Assembly (NCBI GenBank): GCA_023247725.1 | Contig: JAHFFW010000027.1 | Span: 1 to 32,121, forward strand | DNA from: Candidatus Omnitrophota bacterium | Lineage (GTDB): Bacteria > Omnitrophota > Gorgyraeia > Zapsychrales > JAHFFX01 | Reading direction: 5' to 3' | DNA: 32,121 nucleotides | Shown: piece by piece, positions 17,419 through 25,784 of the stretch | Numbering within the stretch: position 1 is the stretch's first letter | How the letters are laid out: each line of letters begins with the position of its first letter | Translations under genes and position numbers: made by a program | The notes under the pieces: model-generated | Databases searched by the model: none | What the model was told of the DNA's origin: nothing | Seen by the model: only the letters and a program-made list of their open reading frames with translations

Positions 17419-19733
17419 GGTTCATGGGATTCGGCGGCGCCCAAGCCGGGCTCTTTAGATGTGGGCTTGGGCGCCGCCGCTGCGTCGAAAAGTTTATTCA
17501 AATCCGCCACGCGGTTTAAGGCCAGCAACCGGCTGGCTTTTTCCTGGGCCTGGATCATATCAATTTGACTGATGGCCGCCTGAATCCTCGGCAAATAGCG
17601 CGCATTGAGACTCAAACGCCTGATCCCGATTCCCAAGAAATATTCTGTGTAGCGTTCAGAATCCGCCATATCCCCGCAGATGGTCACTTCCTTTTGATGA
17701 GCGATCGCGGCATCCACCACCTTTTTAAAGGCCCGCAGCACCGACGGGTGATGAGGCAGATACAGATCCGCCACCTTTTCGTTGGTGCGGTCAACGGCGA
17801 GCATGTATTGAATAAAATCATTGGTGCCAATCGAAAAAAAATCCGCAGTCTGTGCCAGCGCCTCGATGATTTCGACAACCGCCGGCAATTCAATCATCAT
17901 CCCGATCGAAGGACGGGGATGAAAATTCAAATCCTCCTTTTTAAGCTCTTCCTGGCATTGCTGGATAACCTTTTTGGCTTCTAAGAATTCATCCACTGAG
18001 GAAATCATGGGGAACATGATTTTCAGATTCGCCTCGCAACCAGCCCGCAGGATCGCCCGGATCTGCTGGCAAAAAATATCTCTGAATTTGAGAGAGAAAC
18101 GGATGGATCGCATTCCCAAGAAAGGATTTTCCTCTTTCAAATTATTAAAATAAGGGAGCACCTTGTCCCCGCCGATATCGAGCGTCCGGAAGGTAATTTC
18201 TTGATCCGGCATTCCTTCGACTAACCTTTTGTAAATCACATACTGTTCCTCTTCCGTCGGGAAATTGCTGCGGACAATAAAGGGAAATTCGGTACGGTAA
18301 AGCCCAATTCCCTCGGCCTGAAATTCCCGCGCCGCCTTTAAATCCCCCAGCAAATTGATATTCGCCAGAAGCCGAATCCTTGTTCCATCGTTGGTCCTCG
18401 TTTCGGGCAGCAGGCGGATCTTTTCTTTCTCCAGGCTGCGCAAAACATCTTCCCGTTCTTTGTAGTTTTTGACCACCTCCCCCGCGGGATTCACATAAAT
18501 ATTCCCCGAATCCGCGTCCATGATGATCGGGGTTTCTGCCGGCACATTCAAAAGCATAACCTCATCGGCAATGATGAGAGGAATGCCTAACGACTTGGAA
18601 AGGATGGCCAGATGCGAGGTGACCCCACCGGAAAGAAGGATAATCCCTTTGACGTTTTGAGACGATAGTTTCAAAGCATCCGACGGTAAAAGCTCCCGGG
18701 CAATCACGATTTTCCCTTCGTATTCTTCGCTAGCGCGGCCCTCGCCCGTCAAATTTTCCAAAAGCCTCCGGCCCGCATCCAGGACGTCATGGGTCTTTTC
18801 CCGCAGATAGCTGTCGGAAAGTTTTTCCAGTTTGTCGACGAACTCCTGGATTGTATCGATGATCGCCTGCGGCGGATTAACGCCTTTCTCAATGAGCCGG
18901 ACGATTTTATCAATGAAGACCTGATCTTTGAGCATCAAAATCTGGGCGGAAAAAATAAGGGACGCTACATCCGACAATGTTTCTTCCACCCGGGCCTGCA
19001 ATTCTTTCAATTCCCGTTCACTCGCCTCCATGGCCTTCCAGAAATCTTCCAGGGAATAAGGTTTTAGCAACTGCTGCCGATTGCGGGCGATCGTGGCCTC
19101 AGGCGTCAAAACCAAAGCCGGCGCAAAGGCAAAACCTTCGGAGGCGGAGCGTCCCTGGATAAACTGCATGACCCCTGGCTCGATGGGAGGTTTTTGCCGC
19201 TCAGCCGGTTTATTGAGAGACATGAGCAGTTTGGCAATCTCGATCGTATTGGCGAGCTGAGACGTAATGGCGCGAAAGGCCCGCACATCCTCTTCGGTAA
19301 AATAATTCTTTTGGGAATTTTGCACGACGATCGCGCCGATCCGCGTTTGCCCGCGGGCGATCGGAACGACCAGGAACGATTCAAAACTCTCCTCGCCGAT
19401 GCCGGAGAAATGTTTGAAATGAGGATTGCTGCTCGCCTGGCGCTCACAGATTGGTCGCAATTCTTTGACCGCAAGGCCCGTGAGGCCTTCTCCCAATTTC
19501 ATCCGGACTTTACCGATCGAATCCGGATTTAGGCCCTTCGTGGCTTTTAAAACCAACTCATCGGTTTCTTCATAATAAATGTAAATCGAACACACCGGGC
19601 ATTTCATGTGCCGGGCGATCATTTCCACAATTTCATTGAGAAAGGATTCAAGACTGAGGCCGTCGGTAAACAGGCCGCTCAATTCGCCGACGTCGCAGAT
19701 GAGCTGGGTATGGTCGCGTTTGGCGGTGGGCAT
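17415..19733 (-). CDS. ptsP: Phosphoenolpyruvate-protein phosphotransferase with N-terminal GAF domain (EI-Ntr)
   Basis: N-terminal GAF ('EMIARHMKCPVCSIYIYYEETDELVLKATKGL'), swivelling His motif 'LLSGGVTSHLAILSKSLGIPLII', PEP-binding barrel 'GIGLYRTEFPF', 'FRTLDIGGDK', 'FFSIGTNDFIQYMLAVDRTN'. Confidence 0.95.
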   Translation of the reverse strand: MPTAKRDHTQLICDVGELSGLFTDGLSLESFLNEIVEMIARHMKCPVCSIYIYYEETDELVLKATKGLNPDSIGKVRMKLGEGLTGLAVKELRPICERQASSNPHFKHFSGIGEESFESFLVVPIARGQTRIGAIVVQNSQKNYFTEEDVRAFRAITSQLANTIEIAKLLMSLNKPAERQKPPIEPGVMQFIQGRSASEGFAFAPALVLTPEATIARNRQQLLKPYSLEDFWKAMEASERELKELQARVEETLSDVASLIFSAQILMLKDQVFIDKIVRLIEKGVNPPQAIIDTIQEFVDKLEKLSDSYLREKTHDVLDAGRRLLENLTGEGRASEEYEGKIVIARELLPSDALKLSSQNVKGIILLSGGVTSHLAILSKSLGIPLIIADEVMLLNVPAETPIIMDADSGNIYVNPAGEVVKNYKEREDVLRSLEKEKIRLLPETRTNDGTRIRLLANINLLGDLKAAREFQAEGIGLYRTEFPFIVRSNFPTEEEQYVIYKRLVEGMPDQEITFRTLDIGGDKVLPYFNNLKEENPFLGMRSIRFSLKFRDIFCQQIRAILRAGCEANLKIMFPMISSVDEFLEAKKVIQQCQEELKKEDLNFHPRPSIGMMIELPAVVEIIEALAQTADFFSIGTNDFIQYMLAVDRTNEKVADLYLPHHPSVLRAFKKVVDAAIAHQKEVTICGDMADSERYTEYFLGIGIRRLSLNARYLPRIQAAISQIDMIQAQEKASRLLALNRVADLNKLFDAAAAPKPTSKEPGLGAAESHEP
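17432..17479. terminator. Perfect 16-bp stem-loop inside the ptsP 3' coding end, at a convergent gene junction
   Basis: CGGCGGCGCCCAAGCC (17432-17447) / GGCTTGGGCGCCGCCG (17464-17479), 16-nt loop. No clear U-tract. Confidence 0.6.
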
Positions 19734-19778
19734 GGTGTGCTTCTTAAAACCTTCCTGGGAGTCAAGAATGGATTTTTC

Positions 19779-20090
19779 TCAAGCCTCAGCTGGACGTTTT
19801 TGCTTCTCCCACAAACGAGGATCCCGGCGAGCATGTAATACCGCGAGGACAATAATTTTTTCTTCGGAAATAAAATAAAAGACCCCGAAAGGAAAGCGGC
19901 GGATCAATACTCTGCGAATATTCCGATAGATGGCAGGATAAGTTCCGGGTGAGCGGCTGAGCTGAGCAAAGGCGGCATCGATGGACCGCAAAAATTCTTG
20001 ACCAAGCCCTGAAATACGGTCCTCATACCAACCAAAAGCCTCTTCAATATCCTGTTCCGCTTCTGGCCGGACAATCAGATTGTATTTCAT
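19779..20090 (-). CDS. RelE/ParE-family toxin
   Basis: 'YNLIVRPEAEQDIEEAFGWYEDRISGLGQEFLRSIDAAFAQLSRSPGTYP...VLIRRFPFGVFYFISEEKIIVLAVLHARRDPRLW'. Confidence 0.9.
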   Translation of the reverse strand: MKYNLIVRPEAEQDIEEAFGWYEDRISGLGQEFLRSIDAAFAQLSRSPGTYPAIYRNIRRVLIRRFPFGVFYFISEEKIIVLAVLHARRDPRLWEKQKRPAEA

Positions 20091-20311
20091 TTCTTAGTCA
20101 AGATTCTTTTTTTGACTATTTTCCAGGGAGATCCTAACGACGGATTGGCATGATAAGCAGCTATGCGACGATCAATTTCTTCTTTTTGCTTCTCTGTCAA
20201 AGGCATCGCTTCTGGAACAGAGGCTATGCTATCCCAAACATCTTCCACTAACTGAATTCTCTCTGATACACCTAATTTCAGAATATCGGCTATGGAAATT
20301 TCCATACGCAT
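20087..20311 (-). CDS. Addiction-module antitoxin (TIGR02574-like)
   Basis: 'ISIADILKLGVSERIQLVEDVWDSIASVPEAMPLTEKQKEEIDRRIAAYHANPSLGSPW'. ATGA overlap with the toxin. Confidence 0.88.
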   Translation of the reverse strand: MRMEISIADILKLGVSERIQLVEDVWDSIASVPEAMPLTEKQKEEIDRRIAAYHANPSLGSPWKIVKKRILTKK

Positions 20312-20452
20312 TTCAATTATCCTTTTTTTTTAAATTAAGATCTTAGTAAGAACTATATACCAAAGAAATGCTTCGTGCAATTCTTCTCTACGCTCACTTT
20401 TAAAAATACATAGTTTACCCCGAACCCAAGCGAGTGGCGTTTAAAATTTTTC

Positions 20453-20476
20453 CTAATTTTCTATCGAGAAAATTTT
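20453..20476 (-). terminator. AT-rich hairpin immediately 3' of tRNA-Pro, possible terminator
   Basis: AATTTTCT (20455-20462) / AGAAAATT (20467-20474), loop ATCG. Confidence 0.35.
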
Positions 20477-20480
20477 AACG

Positions 20481-20556
20481 TGGTCGGGGAGCCGGGATTT
20501 GAACCCGGGACCCCTTGCTCCCAAAGCAAGTGCGCTAGCCCCTGCGCTACTCCCCG
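20481..20556 (-). tRNA. tRNA-Pro (anticodon TGG), CCA encoded
   Basis: Reverse complement CGGGGAGTAGCGCAGGGGCTAGCGCACTTGCTTTGGGAGCAAGGGGTCCCGGGTTCAAATCCCGGCTCCCCGACCA folds as a cloverleaf; anticodon loop TTTGGGA. Confidence 0.95.
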
Positions 20557-20563
20557 TTTTTGT

Positions 20564-20634
20564 TGTGTTATGTGTCATGTGTCACGAGTTATGGAAAAAA
20601 TTTCCGTGACACATAACACATGAAACATGACACA
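20564..20634. repeat. Nested inverted repeats built on TGTGTCA/TGACACA words
   Basis: TGTGTTATGTGTCA (20564-20577) inverted at 20607-20620; ATGTGTCACG (20577-20586) inverted at 20605-20614; TGTGTCATG (20571-20579) inverted at 20626-20634. Confidence 0.7.
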
Positions 20635-20700
20635 AAGGACTTTCCGCAAAAAAGATGGCTTAGTATAGCATCGCCGATACAGGCATGCAAACACGAGCAT

Positions 20701-21870
20701 TTAGGGTGGTGATATATTCTGAAAGATTTCCTGAAAAGAGGGGTGATTTTCTGAATCGGCAGTCCGAAGGATTTGGACAATCCTTTGCGCGGTTTTGCCA
20801 TCCCAATATTTTGGGATGGTGCTCATTTTGGGCTCACGGCTCAGGATCTCATTACATCGGCGGAGAATTTTCGTTTGATCAAGACCCATCAAACAATTCG
20901 TGCCTTGCGCGATGGTGACGGGCCGCTCGGTATTTTCCCGCATGGTCAGGCAGGGGATCTTGAGCACCGTTGTTTCCTCCTGGATCCCGCCGGAATCCGT
21001 CAAAACAAAAAGGGATTCTTTGACGAGCTTGAGGAATTCTAAATAACCCAGAGGTTCGATCATTTTAAGGCCTTCCACACTTTCGAATCGTTCCTCAAGA
21101 TTGTGATCCTTGAGCAAGTTCCGGGTCCGTGGATGGATAGGATAAATAACCGGGATTCGAGAAGCAATGGTCTCAAGGATGTTCGCAATTTGTTCCATTG
21201 CTTGTTTTGAATCCACATTCCCCGGACGATGCAGAGTCACGAGGCTGTAAGCCTGTTTTCTTAATCCTAAATTCGTTAAGATTCCGGAGCGATCAATAGC
21301 GGGCATATTCGTCATTAATGTGTCGATCATAATGTTGCCAACAAAAAAAATCTTGTCATCGCCGAGGCCTTCATGCTCAAGATTCCGAACTCCGCTTTCT
21401 TCACTCACAAATAAATAATCCGATAGACAATCGGTCACCACCCGATTGATCTCCTCAGGCATGGAACGATCAAAACTCCGAAGGCCGGCTTCCACGTGGG
21501 CGATGAGGACATTAAGCTTTGCCGCAACTAAAGCGCACGCCAGGGTCGAATTCACATCGCCCACCACGATAACGAGCCAAGGACGATGGGCCATCACAAC
21601 CGGTTCAAACGCTTCCATAATTTTCGCAGTTTGTAAGGCTTGCGAACCTGAACCGACCTCGAGGTTGATATCAGGAGACGGGATATCCAATTCCTGAAAA
21701 AAAATCTGTGACATCTGGAAATCATAATGCTGCCCGGTATGCACAAGAATCGGTTCAAACTCTGAATTATAAATCTTCAGCTCCTGCAGCAAGGGAGCGA
21801 TCTTTATAAAATTGGGTCTGGCGCCCGCCACGACCAGGATTTTCTTTTTCACCGATTCACCGCCTGACAA
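20701..21870 (-). CDS. wecB: UDP-N-acetylglucosamine 2-epimerase (non-hydrolysing)
   Basis: 'KILVVAGARPNFIKIAPLLQEL', 'VGDVNSTLACALVAAKLNVLIAHVEAGLRSFDRSMPEEINRVVTDCLSD', 'TDSGGIQEE', 'MRENTERPVT'. The start may be a GTG slightly downstream of 21870. Confidence 0.95.
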   Translation of the reverse strand: MSGGESVKKKILVVAGARPNFIKIAPLLQELKIYNSEFEPILVHTGQHYDFQMSQIFFQELDIPSPDINLEVGSGSQALQTAKIMEAFEPVVMAHRPWLVIVVGDVNSTLACALVAAKLNVLIAHVEAGLRSFDRSMPEEINRVVTDCLSDYLFVSEESGVRNLEHEGLGDDKIFFVGNIMIDTLMTNMPAIDRSGILTNLGLRKQAYSLVTLHRPGNVDSKQAMEQIANILETIASRIPVIYPIHPRTRNLLKDHNLEERFESVEGLKMIEPLGYLEFLKLVKESLFVLTDSGGIQEETTVLKIPCLTMRENTERPVTIAQGTNCLMGLDQTKILRRCNEILSREPKMSTIPKYWDGKTAQRIVQILRTADSENHPSFQEIFQNISPP

Positions 21871-23854
21871 CCCCGAATTTAGCGCAACAAATCATCCATA
21901 AATAAATTCCATTGGTCACGAGATACCGGCGCCATAAACGCCGCGGCTCACAAAGCAGTCGATAAAACCATTCCATCCCCATTTTCTGCATCCATCGAGG
22001 TGCCCGACGGGTCACCCCGGCGACAATATCAAAACTTCCGCCGACTCCCATGACAAAAGATACCCCCAAGGCCTGGCTGTGCTTATGGAGAAAGATCTCT
22101 TTTTGGGGACTGCTCATGGCCACAAAAAGCATGTCCGGCTGACAATCCCGGATATTTCTGACGATCTCCTCCTCCTCTTCATCGGTGTAATAGCCATTCC
22201 GATACCCGACAATTTTTAAGCCAGGATATTGTCCTCGGAATCGGCGGACAACTTCGGTGACAACTTCTTCCTTCGCTCCCAACAAATAAATGCCGTAATC
22301 CTTGCGTCCTGCCAGCTCAACTAAATTCAGGAATAAGTCAATCCCCGCGACCCGCTCCGGAATTTTCTTGCCCAAGAGTCTGCACCCCCAAACGATCCCT
22401 TGTCCGTCGGCGTTGATCAATCTGCAGGAATTAACTATGCCGCGTAATTGCTCATCTTTTTGCATCATGACGAGCTTGGCCACATTCACGACCACATGTT
22501 GAGCATAGGAACGCGAACGGATGATCTTCTCCACTTTGCCCAGGGTCTCTTCCATCGTCAACGGGTCAATCCATGACCCAAAAAATTCAATTCGATTTTT
22601 CATTTCATTCCCATCGGCATGACCGCTGCCCTTCATTTCCTCATAACAAGCCAAGGCATAGAACATCCATGCCTGCGACCAGCGCATGTAAGCGATGCGG
22701 TTCATTCCCCAGGGGTGTTCTTGGAAGTAAAAATAACCCTTGGGATTCCAAAACTTTTGAACGGCCTTTGTGAAGATGGAATTCGCCAGCTGTCTCGCGT
22801 GCTCCTTGTCAGAGTCGCCGAAAGGCTTGTGTGAGTACCGAACAATCTTCGACAATAAAATCATGTCTTCGGCAATCGTATGGATATCGATCGGATAAAC
22901 TTTGGAATCGTAATATTTTGGTGCCCCGTCGGCACAAAACATATTGTTCAAAAAATAGTGATAAACTCGCCCAATCACCTCGGCGTAACGATCGGTTTCT
23001 AAATTATCCTGAATCGTCAGGAGCGCCTCCAAATTGAAACCGGTATGAAAATTATCCATCCAGCGATGATGGGGTTTTAATCCATAAGGCCAAAAGCCGT
23101 CAGCCCGGATATCCGAGATGGAAAACTGTACGGCCTTATGAATCATCTCGGCCAAACGCTCTTGTGGATTCATGGCATACAAGCGACTTAAGAAAGCCGC
23201 CGTCAACAAATTGGCATTATGAACTTCTGTCGATTCCCCTGGGATGTAAGCGAAGCAAAGCTGGTCAGCTTTTTCCCATAGGATCATTTCCTGTAAAATA
23301 AAACTTTTTATGTCCTGCAACATTTCATGAATGCCGTTATGGTCAAAGGCCCTGGCGTATTCCAAAAGTCCCTGCCCGACAAATACCGTCGTGACGATGT
23401 TCGGTGTTCCTTGCGGCACGTAAAAGGCCCTCGCCTGCCAATCAAAGTTATAGCCCCAGGAAACGCCGGTGGGTCGCTGGATCGCCGTCATTTTAATCTC
23501 TTGAATCAGTCTGTGGCATTCTTGCCTATAACAATCTTCTTTGGTGAGTTGATAGAGCTTAAGGTTTCCCAACAAGAACAGGGCCCCGGCTTTGGGATTG
23601 AAGCCCTTCATCACTTGGGCCCATCGTCGGAAATTCATGGGGCTGTGCTTAAAGAGTTGAATCCAAAAAAGTCGCATCTTGGGATTTTTATAGAACCCTG
23701 TCGATTTGAATAATTCGCTGTTAAGACCATCGTAAGGATCATAACCCCGATAGTCATTCGTAACGGCATATCTCCAGAGGCTTTGCAGGAACTGTAAGCT
23801 ATCTTTTTCTCTGACAGCATCTTTCACATCGAATGATGGCATAGGAACACTCAT
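21857..23854 (-). CDS. Fusion: N-terminal (alpha/alpha) barrel-like domain + C-terminal GT26 WecG/TagA/CpsF glycosyltransferase
   Basis: Residues about 1-405: 'GVSWGYNFDWQARAFYVPQGTPNIVTTVFVGQGLLEYA', 'GFWPYGLKPHHRWMDNFHTGFNLEAL'. Residues about 421-665: 'RIEFFGSWIDPLTMEETLGKVEKII', 'LINADGQGIVWGCRLLGKKIPERVAGIDLF', 'MLFVAMSSPQKEIFL', 'GVGGSFDIVAGVTRRAPRWMQKMGMEWFYRL'. Confidence 0.85.
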   Translation of the reverse strand: MSVPMPSFDVKDAVREKDSLQFLQSLWRYAVTNDYRGYDPYDGLNSELFKSTGFYKNPKMRLFWIQLFKHSPMNFRRWAQVMKGFNPKAGALFLLGNLKLYQLTKEDCYRQECHRLIQEIKMTAIQRPTGVSWGYNFDWQARAFYVPQGTPNIVTTVFVGQGLLEYARAFDHNGIHEMLQDIKSFILQEMILWEKADQLCFAYIPGESTEVHNANLLTAAFLSRLYAMNPQERLAEMIHKAVQFSISDIRADGFWPYGLKPHHRWMDNFHTGFNLEALLTIQDNLETDRYAEVIGRVYHYFLNNMFCADGAPKYYDSKVYPIDIHTIAEDMILLSKIVRYSHKPFGDSDKEHARQLANSIFTKAVQKFWNPKGYFYFQEHPWGMNRIAYMRWSQAWMFYALACYEEMKGSGHADGNEMKNRIEFFGSWIDPLTMEETLGKVEKIIRSRSYAQHVVVNVAKLVMMQKDEQLRGIVNSCRLINADGQGIVWGCRLLGKKIPERVAGIDLFLNLVELAGRKDYGIYLLGAKEEVVTEVVRRFRGQYPGLKIVGYRNGYYTDEEEEEIVRNIRDCQPDMLFVAMSSPQKEIFLHKHSQALGVSFVMGVGGSFDIVAGVTRRAPRWMQKMGMEWFYRLLCEPRRLWRRYLVTNGIYLWMICCAKFGVVRR

Positions 23855-24732
23855 CTCTTCTGCCCTTCGTCCGCGGCCACGTCCGTATAGCTTGCCTGTG
23901 CATTGCCAATATAAAAATCGTCGTAATAAATCACCCTCGGTGCGACTCCTCGAGCCTTTTCAATATTTTTCCAGACCCATTTGTAGATCCCAAATTTGCA
24001 GTAAGGGCCGTACCGATCATTGTAGGCATTGGGATAATGGGGCAAATCCAGGACCACCTCTCCGTTTTTCCATAATTTAAGAAAACCATCGTCCTCATAA
24101 GACCAGCGCACATGCATGACCCACTGCGTCCACTTTCCTAAGTCTCCTTCGATAGGGCCCAAATCAAACTGATCTTCGGCCTGGTAACGATTCTTGTTTT
24201 CTTTCGAAGGTGTCAACTGTTTGGCGTCCGACCGGACAAAAACCAAATAATTGGTGGCGATGCCCCGGCGTTGAGAGGGCCCGATATCCAGTTCCACGCA
24301 CGGACTGCGCCAATCTTCCTTAAGATTCCAATCCGGCTGATCATGCCATTGCATGATGATCTCCCGCTCTTTATCGTACCGTCGGTCTTTCGGCAAAAAG
24401 ATCCTGATCCCATACCAATATTCCTTTCCCAGGATGGCGTGCTTCATTCGCTGGAGATCTTGACTGAAGACCGTGAATGGGACTAACTCAGAACGATACG
24501 TCACCTCATCGTGCCAGGGATCGAGCCAAAGCTTGACTGCCGGAGACATCCCTAAGAATTTTTCGCGTACAATGGTAGCGTTGGGGTTGCCGGAATTTTT
24601 AAATTCCAAAGTCAAAATTTTCTGCATGTCATTAAAATCCTCGGAGAAGATGATCCCTTTTCTTTGGGCTGCATCGGCGGAACCGCCGAGGCTCAATAAA
24701 AAAACTCCAAGGATAAGGTTAAAAATCTTCAT
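23851..24732 (-). CDS. Secreted heparin-lyase-I-like polysaccharide lyase
   Basis: Signal peptide 'MKIFNLILGVFLLSLGGSADA'; 'YRSELVPF', 'YWYGIRIFLPKDRRYD', 'IIMQWHDQPD', 'GKWTQWVMHVRWSYEDDGFLKLWKNGEVV', 'KFGIYKW'. Confidence 0.78.
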   Translation of the reverse strand: MKIFNLILGVFLLSLGGSADAAQRKGIIFSEDFNDMQKILTLEFKNSGNPNATIVREKFLGMSPAVKLWLDPWHDEVTYRSELVPFTVFSQDLQRMKHAILGKEYWYGIRIFLPKDRRYDKEREIIMQWHDQPDWNLKEDWRSPCVELDIGPSQRRGIATNYLVFVRSDAKQLTPSKENKNRYQAEDQFDLGPIEGDLGKWTQWVMHVRWSYEDDGFLKLWKNGEVVLDLPHYPNAYNDRYGPYCKFGIYKWVWKNIEKARGVAPRVIYYDDFYIGNAQASYTDVAADEGQKR

Positions 24733-25774
24733 ACATAGAAACTAACTGATCGACGATTTTGGTGTTGGCAAATTTCTCCCGCACCAGCTCCTGACTTTTT
24801 TGGCCCATTTTCTCACGCAAGGCGGAATGATCGCATAACTGTCGCAAATAAAAAGTCATAGCCCGGATATCGCCGGGCGCAAAGAGATAGCCATTCTCAC
24901 AGTGCTTTACCATCTCGGGGATTCCCGCCACGTTCGTCGCAATAATGGGATATCCGTGGGCCATGGCTTCGAGGATGGACATGGGCATTTGTTCATGGTA
25001 AGAAGGCAAAATCAAAAGATCTGATGATTTCCAATAAGCCTCTTTGGCGTCTCCCAAAATCCATCCCGGGACCTCAACAAAACCTTCCAATTGATGGTCT
25101 CGGACGAATTGCCGCACCTGGGAAACCTCTCCATCTCCGGCGAGAATAAACCTGGCTCCCTTGCGTGCGAAATATTCCTTATTCTGGGAAATGCAGGTTA
25201 ATAAGTCATAAACTCCTTTTCTCTGCCCCAGCCTTCCCAGGAATAAAATATTTAAAGTTCCGTTTACCTGATATGGCTCCGCTGATAAGGAAATGGGGTT
25301 ATAAAAAACGAAGATGTTTTTGTTGTTTGTATAATCTGCCAGGATGTTCTTCCAGAATGGAAAGGTGACCAGGATCCGGTCGGCATGATCGAAATAATAT
25401 TTCGTCAGAAATCGCAGAAGGCGATTTCTTTTCATAAAGCCATCAAACTTTGATCCATGGATATGGACAATCGTCCTGGCGCCAGCGACCCTCGCTATGA
25501 AAAAAAGAATAAATTTGCGAACAAAACTTCCATTTTGGGAGGTATGCAGATGAACAATGGTCGTGCGCATTTGAGGGGTCAGCCGCAGAAAACGGGCCAG
25601 GGCTTTTAAAAAAATCGATATTTTTTTTCCAGCCGATCCGTCTTGATGCGTGGGCAGAAAAATGAGATCAACCTTTTGGTCAAGATTGGCCTTCAAGTAT
25701 TCCTGGACAACCGAGGAGATTCCCCCCTGGACATTGAGATCCGGTGCGAGCATAATGACTTTGGCTTTCTTCAT
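24719..25774 (-). CDS. Glycosyltransferase family 4
   Basis: 'KVIMLAPDLNVQGGISSVVQEYLK', 'ILFLGRLGQRKGVYDLLTCI', 'LLILPSYHEQMPMSILEAMAHGYPIIATNVAGIPEMV'. ATG at 25774 with AAAGGAAT upstream preferred over 25963. Confidence 0.92.
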   Translation of the reverse strand: MKKAKVIMLAPDLNVQGGISSVVQEYLKANLDQKVDLIFLPTHQDGSAGKKISIFLKALARFLRLTPQMRTTIVHLHTSQNGSFVRKFILFFIARVAGARTIVHIHGSKFDGFMKRNRLLRFLTKYYFDHADRILVTFPFWKNILADYTNNKNIFVFYNPISLSAEPYQVNGTLNILFLGRLGQRKGVYDLLTCISQNKEYFARKGARFILAGDGEVSQVRQFVRDHQLEGFVEVPGWILGDAKEAYWKSSDLLILPSYHEQMPMSILEAMAHGYPIIATNVAGIPEMVKHCENGYLFAPGDIRAMTFYLRQLCDHSALREKMGQKSQELVREKFANTKIVDQLVSMYEDF

Positions 25775-25784
25775 ATTCCTTTTC

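Noticed and set aside
17565-17984. 139-aa and other + strand ORFs opposite ptsP
   Set aside because: Antisense to a highly conserved PtsP coding region; no independent signal such as RBS or motifs.
20564-20634. CRISPR array
   Set aside because: The repeated TGTCA/TGACA words are short, inverted and without regular spacers; no cas genes in the window.
20773-21042. 89-aa + strand ORF opposite wecB
   Set aside because: Antisense to conserved WecB motifs; not a plausible protein.
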